Shown here piece by piece: positions 1 to 7,101 of a DNA stretch of 18,407 bases. This DNA is from Chloroflexota bacterium. Lineage in GTDB: Bacteria > Chloroflexota > Dehalococcoidia > SHYB01 > JACPQI01. Each line of letters starts with the position of its first letter. The stretch's first letter is position 1. The stretch is taken from positions 1 through 18,407 of the forward strand of contig JACPQI010000158.1 of the NCBI GenBank assembly GCA_016190545.1, written 5' to 3'. The position numbers were made by a program, and so were the translations under genes. Below the pieces are notes generated by a model. The model did not search any database. It saw nothing but the letters and a program-made list of their open reading frames with translations, and was not told where the DNA came from.

Positions 1-149
1 GCCCTGGCGGGCGGCACGCGCACAGGCGCCGGCGGCACAACGCCGGGCTGCTCGGGGAACCGCTGATAGGACTCGCGCGCGGCGGGACAGAACTTATAGC
101 TGTCGACCCGGAAGTGTCCCTCTCTGTCCTGAGGCTGCGTCTTTTCCAT
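1..149 (-). CDS. partial hypothetical protein, N-terminal end only
   Basis: An open frame on the minus strand starts at ATG 149-147 and runs off the left edge after 49 codons. It begins MEKTQPQDREGHFRVDSYKF and becomes Pro/Val/Ala rich near the edge (PGVVPPAPVRVPP). A purine-rich GGGTGGTG precedes the ATG and could act as a weak ribosome binding site. Two GTG codons in the same frame (161-159 and 158-156) could extend the start by three or four residues. I recognise no family. It lies downstream of, and on the same strand as, the TIR gene, with about 180 bases between them. It may belong to the same accessory segment, but the visible part is too short to say. Confidence 0.4.
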   Translation of the reverse strand, partial: MEKTQPQDREGHFRVDSYKFCPAARESYQRFPEQPGVVPPAPVRVPPAR

Positions 150-330
150 ACAGCGCACCACCCTATGGTTGGCTAGTGTTATCTTACATCCACGCGCCGG
201 GGGCTAGGCTTGAACACTAGGCCCTTCGAAAACGGGCCGTCAACGCCAGTAGGCCATGTCCCCTTCCACTTGGCAGGGCAGTTTTGAAACGGGGCACCCC
301 CGCTGGACGTGCTCACGACGCAATTATCCG

Positions 331-1528
331 TTACCACCAATCACCATCGCGAGGCTGGAAAACATGACTGCCCAATTCCGGATTTAGTTCCCAGGCTCCA
401 TCTCCTTTCGGCGCGAGAGGCCACTTCCACCGCCCACCGTGTTGCTTCCCATCTTCTAACCAGAACCGTATCTCAAGCGTGATGACATTTTCTTTCAGCT
501 TCGAGTCAGGGTGTAGGCCAATGTCTTTCATCTGGAAATGTCCTGGTCGGTTATCCGGCATGGGTGTTGCCCATTCCGTATCCGTGCCGACACCAAGCCA
601 CCGATACTCGACCCCCCCCAGGCTGTGTCTGCGCCGTTATTTTGAACGAGCAATCAAGTACCAATTCCCTTTTGAAGCCCGGATTAAGTCGAAATTCTGG
701 GCCTCCAGCCCGGACTATCCAAGGGGTCTGTGTTTGTGGAGGGGCAGGATAACGCCTAGGAACCCATTTTGGCGGAATGCTGAGAGCCTTGCCGTGCTTA
801 GCCGCAATAACCTGAGCAAGGTACACGGGATCCTCAAATGAGGTCACCAGGCTCCCCATGATATGGTCATACAAGCCTTTCAGGTGGGAGGGGTCTGAGT
901 ACAGGAACCGGCAATTATGCCCTTGGTGGTCAATGTCTCTGCCGTGCCTGAACCCATAAAAGTATCCGAACTCATGATGGGTCCATACGCTTTGCGACAT
1001 GGCGTTGGGTGTTAAAAGAACCCAGACGGTGGAGGCGTTTTTTAGGGCGTCTTCTATCTGTTCCTCCCACTTCCCAGTCGGAATGCTGGTTGGCGTCGCA
1101 AACACCCGGAGGCCGCTGTTCTCAAGAAGGCCAGTGATGTCTTTGCACAGGTCATCGTCTAGGCTGGAGTGGCTTAGGAAAATGTCGTATTTGACTTCTT
1201 CCAAAACGACGGACTGCGTAAATGTCGTATGTTGTGGCGTATACCCTGCCGCGTACTTATCGAACCCGTCGCAGTCCCGTTCCTTCGTGAGGGCTTCTCT
1301 CAGGGCGTCGACTGAAGGGGCACCATCGTTCCACTCTGCCCACTCGTGAAGATATTTAGCGCACGCCAATCGGTCCCAATTGCCAGTACCAGGGTTCTGT
1401 CCAGGAGGGTCGTATTGCTGATTCTGGAGGAAAGCGTGCCGCGTGGGATGGTCCATCTCATGCCATGTCAGACCTTTGCCGAGATCAACGTAGAATGCGC
1501 AAATCCCGCAGTCAATGCATCTGACCAT
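331..1528 (-). CDS. TIR-domain protein, reading frame broken at a G8 tract
   Basis: The frame opens at ATG 1528-1526 after a good AGGAGAG site and closes after 325 codons at 551. Residues 1-60 carry a cysteine cluster (C4, C7, C10, C56). Residues about 113-210 are a TIR domain: YDIFLSHSSLDD is the first beta strand/BB region, and WTHHEFGYF holds a Glu (E186) where TIR NADases have their catalytic Glu. The rest is proline-rich, then beta-strand-like. At 612-619 eight G (coding strand) precede a nonsensical tail. Seven G would switch to the frame read from 611 to 331 and restore a smooth continuation (VEYRWLGVGTDTEW ... QPRDGDWW), giving 398 residues in all. TIR proteins of bacteria often act in anti-phage NAD+ depletion; that role here is inference. 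The gene is lower in G+C than its neighbours and lies beside a tRNA, which suggests transfer. The break could be a real mutation, slippage, or an assembly error. Confidence 0.8.
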
Positions 1529-1560
1529 GAACGTCTCTCCTGGGCCAACCTCAAGGACTG

Positions 1561-1588
1561 ATTATTGAGAACGTCCCCACAGTTTGAA
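1561..1588 (-). promoter_or_regulatory. likely sigma-70-type promoter of the TIR gene
   Basis: On the minus strand TTCAAA (1588-1583) and AATAAT (1566-1561) are separated by 16 bases, matching 4/6 and 5/6 of the consensus. They lie about 35 bases before the TIR gene start. Expression would be independent of the tRNA gene upstream. Confidence 0.5.
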
Positions 1589-1650
1589 TTTCATCGCCTT
1601 GTTAAGAGGTCAGTCCACTACGCAACTCGCAACAGACAAGAGGGAAAAGG

Positions 1651-1725
1651 TGGTCGGGGCGACTGGATTTGAACCAGCGACCTCAGCGTCCCGAACGCTG
1701 CGCGCTACCCCTGCGCTACGCCCCG
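1651..1725 (-). tRNA. tRNA-Pro (CGG), CCA encoded
   Basis: Read on the minus strand the mature RNA starts CGGGGCG (1725-1719) and closes with CGCCCCG (1661-1655), discriminator A (1654) and an encoded CCA (1653-1651). The anticodon stem is CAGCG/CGCTG (1700-1696 and 1688-1684) around loop TTCGGGA, giving anticodon CGG at 1693-1691, which reads the proline codon CCG. The T arm includes GGTTCAAATCC. The 3' end points at the low-G+C TIR segment. Confidence 0.95.
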
Positions 1726-1733
1726 CACGCCCC

Positions 1734-1739
1734 ATTATA
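1734..1739 (-). promoter_or_regulatory. -10 element of the tRNA-Pro gene
   Basis: A perfect TATAAT on the minus strand (1739-1734) lies 8 bases before the mature 5' end of the tRNA. The -35 is weak (TGGTGC at 1762-1757 with 17-base spacing). Confidence 0.6.
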
Positions 1740-1819
1740 CTGACCGCTCACCGCTGGCACCAGGGAAGAGCGAGGCCGCGCGGGCATGGGAAAGCTGTGT
1801 GGTGGCAGCACATGGCCGG

Positions 1820-1828
1820 TGCTATACT
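1820..1828 (+). promoter_or_regulatory. extended -10 promoter for thrB-lysC
   Basis: TGCTATACT is an extended -10 (TGn plus TATACT, 5/6). No convincing -35 is present (TGGTGG at 1800-1805). A transcript would start near 1835, leaving a leader of about 26 bases before the ATG at 1861. It is divergent from the tRNA promoter. Confidence 0.5.
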
Positions 1829-1860
1829 TGGAACGATTTTCGCCAGGCGTCTTCTGCTGT

Positions 1861-2772
1861 ATGAGTCCTCACCGGGTAACAGTGCGGGTGCCGGCCACCA
1901 CCGCCAATCTGGGGCCGGCATTTGACTGTATGGGCATCGCGCTGGACATGCACAACCAGGTGACGGCGGCGCTCTCCCCGGAAATGCGCATCGTGAACAT
2001 GGGCGAAGGGGCGGAGCGGCTCCCCACCTCGGCGCAGCACCGGGTCTACCAGGCGATAGAGCAACTGTACAATCACCTGGGCCGGCCCATTCCCACCCTC
2101 TCGCTACAATGCACAAACACCATACCGTTGCTGCGCGGCCTGGGCAGCAGCGCGGCGGCGGTGGTGGCCGGGCTCGTGGCGGCCAACGCCCTGGCGGGTT
2201 CGCTTCTTTCAGCGAAGGACCTGCTGCCGCTGGCCGCCGCGACGGAGGGGCACCCGGACAACGCGGCCCCGGCCCTGTTCGGAGGGTGCCAGCTTTGCGT
2301 GCAAGACCAGGGAAAGTGGCTGGTCACGTCGGTGCCATTGCCGGCCAGCTTGCGGTTCGTGCTGTTCATCCCCGACTTCACCATGCCCACGAAGAAGGCG
2401 CGGGCGGTGCTGCCCCGCCACGTCCCGAGGGATGTGCTCGTGTTTAACACGTCGCGGACGGCGCTGCTGGTCAACGCCTTGGCAACAGGTCGGACGGAGT
2501 TGCTAAGTGTCGCCACCCAAGACCAGGTGCACCAGCCCCCACGGCAGTCGCTGTTTCCGGCGATGCCCCACATCATCGCGGCGGCGCGGGAGGCGGGGGC
2601 GCTGGGGGCGTTCCTCTCCGGCGCCGGGTCTACCATCGCGGCGATGGTGAACGCACAAGCCGAAGAGGTGGCCCAGGCGATGGCCCAGGCAGCGCACAAG
2701 GAGGGTGTGAAGGGAGAGGCGAGGATTGTCAGCGCGGCTCTCAAGGGGGCCGAGGTCATAGAAGCGGCGTGA
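1861..2772 (+). CDS. thrB: homoserine kinase
   Basis: This enzyme phosphorylates L-homoserine to O-phosphohomoserine with ATP, the step before threonine synthase. The product is 303 residues, the usual size. It shows the GHMP-kinase motifs: N-terminal VRVPATTANLGPAFDCMG (9-25), the phosphate loop PLLRGLGSSAAA (89-100), and the C-terminal LSGAGST (252-258). The open frame extends upstream to an ATG at 1786, but I chose 1861. The family starts this way, just before the first beta strand, and the candidate promoter at 1820-1828 would lie inside the longer version. No Shine-Dalgarno is visible before 1861, so initiation on a short leader is likely. lysC follows 22 bases after the stop, so the pair is probably one transcript of aspartate-family synthesis. 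Confidence 0.93.
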   Translation: MSPHRVTVRVPATTANLGPAFDCMGIALDMHNQVTAALSPEMRIVNMGEGAERLPTSAQHRVYQAIEQLYNHLGRPIPTLSLQCTNTIPLLRGLGSSAAAVVAGLVAANALAGSLLSAKDLLPLAAATEGHPDNAAPALFGGCQLCVQDQGKWLVTSVPLPASLRFVLFIPDFTMPTKKARAVLPRHVPRDVLVFNTSRTALLVNALATGRTELLSVATQDQVHQPPRQSLFPAMPHIIAAAREAGALGAFLSGAGSTIAAMVNAQAEEVAQAMAQAAHKEGVKGEARIVSAALKGAEVIEAA

Positions 2773-2794
2773 AAGCGAACGAACGGTGAGCGCT

Positions 2795-4015
2795 ATGAAC
2801 ATTGTGGTGCAGAAATATGGCGGTTCCTCTATAGCCACGCCTGAGCGGATGCACGCGGTCGCTAAACGGGTGGCGGCCACCGCGGACAAGGGCCATCAGG
2901 TAGTGGTGGTGGTCTCCGCCATGGGTGACACGACGGACGAACTCCAGGACCTGGCCGATAAGGTGAACCAGCATCCCAATGTCCGGGAGATGGATGCCCT
3001 CCTCGTCACCGGGGAGATGATTTCAGCCAGCCTCCTGGCAATGGCGCTGGAGAAGCTGGGCAGACCCGCCATCAGCTTGACGGCGCTGCAGGCCGGCATC
3101 AAGGCAGATGACGCCCACGGCCAGGCGATGATCACCAGCGTGGATACAACGCGGACGCTACAAGAGCTGGAGTCGGGCAAGGTCGTGGTAGTGACAGGGT
3201 TCCAGGGCCTGACGCCCACTATGGACTTCACCACCCTGGGCCGGGGCGGGTCGGACACGACGGCGGTAGCCCTAGCCGTAGCCCTAAAGGCGGAGCGGTG
3301 CGAGATTTACACGGATGTGCAGGGCGTGTACACCGCCGACCCCCGGCTGGTGCCGGGCGCCCGCATGGTGCCTGAGGTGGGCTACGAAGAGATGATGGAA
3401 CTAGCCGTGTACGGGGCCAAGGTGATGCACCCCCGCGCGGTAGAGCTCGGCGAAGTCTATAGCATGCCGATACTGGTGGCCTCAAGCTTCGTGGAGGCCC
3501 CCGGCACGTTGATTCATGGAGGCGCTGCAATGGAAGCGAAGAACAAGGTACGCGGTATTGCCCATGACCTGGACGTGGCGAAGGTGACGGTCACCGGTGT
3601 CCCAGACCGGCCCGGCATCGCCAGCGCTATCTTCGAGCCGCTGGCCCAGGCCGGCGTCAGTGTGGATACCATCGTGCAGAACGCCAGCGTTCACGGTGTG
3701 ACAGACCTGACCTTCACAGTATCCCGCCGCGATCTGGAGCGGGCGCTGAAGGTGGCGGAGCCGGCGAGCAAGGGCATCGGCGCTACGGGAGTGGTGGGCG
3801 ACAAGCGGATGGCCAAGGTAAGCATTGTCGGGTCCGGGATGCAGAACACGCCCGGCGCCGCCGCCACCATGTTCCGTACCATGTATGAGTCTGGCATCAA
3901 CATCGAACTCATCACCACGTCCGAGATTCGCATCACCTGTCTCATCGACGAAGGCAAAGTGAAGCCGGCGGTCCTGGCCCTCCACAAGGCGTTTGGGCTG
4001 GCGGAGGAGAGCTGA
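2795..4015 (+). CDS. lysC: aspartate kinase with two ACT domains
   Basis: It phosphorylates aspartate, the entry step to lysine, threonine and methionine. The 406-residue product has KYGGSS (7-12), GEMISASLLA (73-82), GFQGLTPTMDFTTLGRGGSD (135-154, part of the kinase fold) and the YTDVQGVYTADPR segment, then two ACT domains (about 262-335 and 345-404). The second starts with VSIVGSGMQNTPG. This is the monofunctional, allosterically inhibited type, without a fused homoserine dehydrogenase. I preferred ATG 2795 (MNIVVQKYGG, with GGTGAG 4 bases before) over an in-frame GTG at 2786. It is cotranscribed with thrB. An internal ribosome binding site and ATG inside the gene could give a second product. 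Confidence 0.95.
   Translation: MNIVVQKYGGSSIATPERMHAVAKRVAATADKGHQVVVVVSAMGDTTDELQDLADKVNQHPNVREMDALLVTGEMISASLLAMALEKLGRPAISLTALQAGIKADDAHGQAMITSVDTTRTLQELESGKVVVVTGFQGLTPTMDFTTLGRGGSDTTAVALAVALKAERCEIYTDVQGVYTADPRLVPGARMVPEVGYEEMMELAVYGAKVMHPRAVELGEVYSMPILVASSFVEAPGTLIHGGAAMEAKNKVRGIAHDLDVAKVTVTGVPDRPGIASAIFEPLAQAGVSVDTIVQNASVHGVTDLTFTVSRRDLERALKVAEPASKGIGATGVVGDKRMAKVSIVGSGMQNTPGAAATMFRTMYESGINIELITTSEIRITCLIDEGKVKPAVLALHKAFGLAEES
3530..4015 (+). CDS. possible in-frame beta (regulatory) subunit of aspartate kinase
   Basis: Within lysC a GGAGG (3518-3522) lies 7 bases before ATG 3530, which is Met246 of the full protein. Starting there gives 161 residues (MEAKNKVRGIAHDLD...) holding both ACT domains and nothing of the kinase domain. 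Nested alpha/beta aspartate kinases made this way are established for Bacillus subtilis and Corynebacterium, with beta subunits of about this size. That the internal start is used here is inference from the site's position and strength. Confidence 0.5.
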   Translation: MEAKNKVRGIAHDLDVAKVTVTGVPDRPGIASAIFEPLAQAGVSVDTIVQNASVHGVTDLTFTVSRRDLERALKVAEPASKGIGATGVVGDKRMAKVSIVGSGMQNTPGAAATMFRTMYESGINIELITTSEIRITCLIDEGKVKPAVLALHKAFGLAEES

Positions 4016-4018
4016 CCC

Positions 4019-4047
4019 GAACAGCGGCGTTGACGGCGCCGCTGTTC
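4019..4047 (+). terminator. strong hairpin after lysC
   Basis: GAACAGCGGCG (4019-4029) pairs perfectly with CGCCGCTGTTC (4037-4047) around a 7-base loop, beginning 3 bases after the lysC stop codon. No T tract follows (CCCGTGCC), so it may terminate weakly or act as a 3' stabilising structure separating lysC from the next gene. Confidence 0.55.
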
Positions 4048-4072
4048 CCGTGCCATCCTTAAGGAAGAGTGC

Positions 4073-4129
4073 ATGGAACATAGCACGCCCAATCCAAGAA
4101 ACATTGAGGCGCGGACATGCAAAAACTGA
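4073..4129 (+). CDS. 18-codon leader ORF overlapping the Lon-like gene start
   Basis: ATG 4073 has a strong site TAAGGAAGAG (4060-4069) just before it and opens an 18-residue frame, MEHSTPNPRNIEARTCKN. Its TGA (4127-4129) lies inside the first codons of the Lon-like gene, overlapping it by 13 bases. The ribosome binding site is better than that of the large gene (GAGG, 4106-4109). Translation of the small frame could therefore feed or tune translation of the protease. Function is inferred from layout only; chance occurrence is possible. Confidence 0.35.
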   Translation: MEHSTPNPRNIEARTCKN

Positions 4130-6570
4130 CCGCTCAACAGGTCCGGAAGGTATATAGCTCCAGCCAAAAGGAAGTCCAGGGCACGGCGAACGTGAAGCCC
4201 CTGGACGGCATCATCGGCCAGCAGCGTGCGCTTGAGGCCTTGCAGTTCGGGCTGGGGATGCTGGACAGCGGCTATAACATGTACGTTTCCGGCCCCCTGG
4301 GCACGGGCAAGACGACAGCAGTGAAGGCGTTCCTGGAGGCAGAAGCGGCGAAGAAGTCACCCCCCTCTGATTGGTGCTATGTCCACAACTTCCAAGACCC
4401 CTACCGGCCCAAGGCCTTGCGTCTGCCCTGCGGTCTAGGCCGCGAACTCCAGAAGGACTTCAAGCACCTGGTGGAGCAGGCCCAGCGGGCGATTTTAACC
4501 ATTTTCGAAAGCGATGCCTACCGCCACAAGCGGGAGTCCATCGCGGAAGAGGCCAATCGCCACAAGGAGACCATCCTGGAGCGGCTCAACCAGGTGGCGC
4601 TGCAGCACGGGTTCGCCATCCAGGGCACCCCCATGGGGATCTTTCTAGTTGCCCTTATCGGCGGGAAACCAGCCACAGAGGAGCAGATGGAGGCCCTGAA
4701 CGCCCGCGAGCGGGATGCCCTGGAGCGCCGGAAGGTGGTCCTGGAAGAGCAGGTCAAGCAGGCGTTGCGGGAGTTCCGGCGCCTGGACAAGCAGGCCCAA
4801 GAGACGATGGAGAAACTGAAACGGGAGGCGTCTCTCTATGCGCTGGGCCACTTGGTGGAGGAGCTAAAGGAAAAATACCAGGGCTTGGCCGAGGTGGTGA
4901 AGCACCTGGAAGATACGCAGGCCGACATGTTGGAGAATGTGGAACAGTTCCAGCCTCAAGCACAGGCAGCCAACGTTCCCGTTCCTGTCCCACCCTGGCT
5001 GGCCGAACAGGGGCTGCGAAAATACCAGGCCAATCTGCTGGTGGATAACTCGGGCTGCAAGGGCGCGCCGGTGGTCCTGGAGTTCAACCCCACCTACAAC
5101 AATCTTTTTGGCCGTATTGAAAAGGAGAGCATCTACGGCGCTCTCCATACAGACTTCACCATGGTCCGCCCAGGCGCTTTGCACCGGGCCAATGGCGGAT
5201 ACCTGGTGGTGCGAGCGGAAGACCTCTTCCGCGCTCCGTTCTCCTGGGAAGGCCTGAAACGTTGCCTCCGTGAGTCCAAGATCGAGATTGAAGAAGTCGG
5301 CGAGCGGATGGGCTTCCCGACCACCAAGAGCCTTATCCCGGAGCCTGTTCCTCTCAGCGTCAAGGTCGTCATCATCGGGACGCCGCTCATCTACTCGCTG
5401 CTCCAGCAAGTTGAGCCGGAGTTCAACGAACTGTTTCGAGTGCGGGCAGACTTCGACAGTCAGATGGCCGCTACCGCTGAGCAGATCAAAGACTATGTCG
5501 CTTTCCTCTCCCTGATTCGAGAAAAGCATAACCTCAGGCACCTGGACGCATCGGGCGTGGCCAAGGTGCTGGAGCACAGCTCCCGACTGGCGGAGCGGCA
5601 AGACAAACTGTCCACACGATTCGCCGTCATCACCAACATGGTGCGGGAGGCGGACCACTGGGCCGAGCAGGCGGGATCGGATGTTATTCGCGGCCAGGAC
5701 GTGCGGAAAGCGATAGAGCACAAGGAGTACCGATCCAATCTTATACAGGAGCGCATCACCGAGCTTATCACCCAGGACGTGCTGCACGTGCAGACGGACG
5801 GTGCCGTCGTCGGGCAAGTCAACGGCCTCGCCGTCATTGACATGGGCGACTTTTCTTTCGGGCGGCCCAACCGCATCACCGCCAGCGTGACGCCCGGGCG
5901 TGACGGCGTGATCGACATCGAGCGGGAGGCGGAGTTGGGTGGTCCCATTCATACCAAGGGCGTGCTTATCCTGAGCGGCTACCTGTCGGACCGCTTCGCC
6001 CACTCGGTGCCTCTTTCTCTCTCGGCACGGCTGGTGTTCGAGCAGAGCTACGAAGGCGTGGAGGGCGACAGCGCCTCCAGCACAGAGCTCTATGCGCTGC
6101 TGTCGCGACTGGCTGATATGCCGGTGAAGCAGAGCCTGGCCGTCACCGGGTCAGTGGACCAGAAGGGCAGAGTACAAGCCATCGGTGGCGTGAACCAGAA
6201 AATCGAAGGTTTCTTTGACGTGTGCCGGGTGAAAGGTCTGTCCGGCGACCAAGGCGTCCTCATCCCCGCCAGCAACGCGGCCCACCTCATGCTTCGGGAA
6301 GATCTGGTGGACGCAGTGACCAACGGCAAGTTCCATATCTATGCGGTCTCCACCATCGACGAAGGGATGGAACTGTTGACTGGCATGAAGATGGGCCAAC
6401 CGCGAGACGATGGCTCGTATGAAGAGGGCACGATCGGGTTCCTGGTGCAAAAGCAGCTCCAGGACCTGGCAAAGGGCCTGCGCGAGTACGGAGAGGGCGC
6501 GGCAGGCGCTCCTTCCAGGGACGAGAAGTCGGGAGCTAGACGCCCCCGAGGCAAAAGACAGTCCGAGTAA
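4117..6570 (+). CDS. LonB-type ATP-dependent protease (AAA_32 plus Lon protease domain)
   Basis: The 817-residue protein is a bacterial LonB-like AAA+ protease that would unfold and degrade proteins in the cytosol. Walker A is GPLGTGKT (59-66). A long charged helical insertion follows (about 115-300, probably coiled coil), then the family segment HRANGGYLVVRAEDLF (356-371) and the C-terminal Lon protease domain (about 550-770). The Ser-Lys dyad is S652 in GDSASS and K695 in GGVNQKIEGFF; the 43-residue spacing equals that of classical Lon (S679/K722 in E. coli). The Arg at 366 sits where I would expect an acidic residue of Walker B, and E368/D369 are close by. It lacks the N-terminal Lon substrate domain. 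The C-terminus is a basic, low-complexity tail. The start at 4117 has GAGG 7 bases upstream. Confidence 0.9.
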   Translation: MQKLTAQQVRKVYSSSQKEVQGTANVKPLDGIIGQQRALEALQFGLGMLDSGYNMYVSGPLGTGKTTAVKAFLEAEAAKKSPPSDWCYVHNFQDPYRPKALRLPCGLGRELQKDFKHLVEQAQRAILTIFESDAYRHKRESIAEEANRHKETILERLNQVALQHGFAIQGTPMGIFLVALIGGKPATEEQMEALNARERDALERRKVVLEEQVKQALREFRRLDKQAQETMEKLKREASLYALGHLVEELKEKYQGLAEVVKHLEDTQADMLENVEQFQPQAQAANVPVPVPPWLAEQGLRKYQANLLVDNSGCKGAPVVLEFNPTYNNLFGRIEKESIYGALHTDFTMVRPGALHRANGGYLVVRAEDLFRAPFSWEGLKRCLRESKIEIEEVGERMGFPTTKSLIPEPVPLSVKVVIIGTPLIYSLLQQVEPEFNELFRVRADFDSQMAATAEQIKDYVAFLSLIREKHNLRHLDASGVAKVLEHSSRLAERQDKLSTRFAVITNMVREADHWAEQAGSDVIRGQDVRKAIEHKEYRSNLIQERITELITQDVLHVQTDGAVVGQVNGLAVIDMGDFSFGRPNRITASVTPGRDGVIDIEREAELGGPIHTKGVLILSGYLSDRFAHSVPLSLSARLVFEQSYEGVEGDSASSTELYALLSRLADMPVKQSLAVTGSVDQKGRVQAIGGVNQKIEGFFDVCRVKGLSGDQGVLIPASNAAHLMLREDLVDAVTNGKFHIYAVSTIDEGMELLTGMKMGQPRDDGSYEEGTIGFLVQKQLQDLAKGLREYGEGAAGAPSRDEKSGARRPRGKRQSE

Positions 6571-6622
6571 ATCTGTCGCCATCTCATGGCCCCATAAGGG
6601 CCGAGTCTCCGTCATTATTCCC

Positions 6623-6651
6623 TTGGCGGGTGACCCGCTGGCTGTTACACT
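6623..6651 (+). promoter_or_regulatory. promoter with palindromic spacer, upstream of the CoA-binding gene
   Basis: TTGGCG (6623-6628) and extended -10 TGTTACACT (TACACT 6646-6651) are 17 bases apart. The spacer region contains a perfect 6-1-6 inverted repeat, GCGGGT g ACCCGC (6626-6638), a position where a repressor would block the polymerase. A transcript would start near 6658, only about 15 bases before the GTG start. Confidence 0.55.
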
Positions 6652-6672
6652 TACCGTAGAAGGCGTGTCACC

Positions 6673-7080
6673 GTGCGGAGCATCGAACAAATCCTCAAGC
6701 AGTCCAAGAACATCGCCATCGTGGGCCTCTCTCCAAACCCCGAACGGCCCAGCTACGGCGTTGGCCTGTATTTGCAGCAGCAGGGCTATCGGGTCATTCC
6801 GGTCAATCCCACCATACCCGAAGTGCTTGGAGAGAAGTCGTACCCCAGCTTAAGCGCCATACCCGAGTACGTGGATATGGTAGATATCTTCCGCCGCGTG
6901 GAGGATGTGCCGCCCATCGTAGATGAGGCTATAGCTAAGGGCGCTCGCGTGGTATGGATGCAGGAAGGAATCGTGCATGAAGGTGCGGCGAGGAAAGCCC
7001 AGGTGGCTGGCCTTGACGTGGTCATGGACCGCTGCACCATGAAGGAGCACAAGGTCCTCAAGTCCCAGGGCAACCTCTAG
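6673..7080 (+). CDS. CoA-binding domain protein (YccU-like)
   Basis: This 135-residue protein is a single Rossmann-like CoA_binding_2 domain: IAIVGLSPNPERPSYGV (14-30), then VIPVNPTIPEVLGEKSYPSL (41-60), VDMVDIFRRVEDVPPIVDEA, and VVWMQEGIVHEGAARKA (93-109), ending near CTMKEHK. The family binds CoA in vitro in some members and its cell role is not settled. The start is GTG 6673 with AGAAGG (6658-6663) 9 bases upstream. The glycosyltransferase gene begins 21 bases after its stop, so the two probably share the promoter at 6623-6651. Confidence 0.88.
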   Translation: MRSIEQILKQSKNIAIVGLSPNPERPSYGVGLYLQQQGYRVIPVNPTIPEVLGEKSYPSLSAIPEYVDMVDIFRRVEDVPPIVDEAIAKGARVVWMQEGIVHEGAARKAQVAGLDVVMDRCTMKEHKVLKSQGNL

Positions 7081-7101
7081 GGGTACGTACACGAGGGGCC
7101 G

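Noticed and set aside
220..238. GGCCC/GGGCC hairpin about 95 bases after the TIR stop, as a terminator
   Set aside because: Only 5 base pairs, a 9-base loop and no T tract on either strand.
1786..1860. Longer thrB start at ATG 1786
   Set aside because: The extra 25 residues resemble nothing in homoserine kinases and the only promoter-like element lies inside them.
2073..2759. Long open frame opposite thrB on the minus strand
   Set aside because: Composition is that of an antisense shadow of a GC-rich gene; thrB has complete family motifs.
4864..6003. 379-codon open frame opposite the Lon-like gene
   Set aside because: Shadow frame; no ribosome site or family motif, while the plus strand has catalytic motifs throughout.
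6588..6602. GGCCC/GGGCC hairpin after the Lon-like gene as a terminator
   Set aside because: 5 bp with no T tract; too weak to call.
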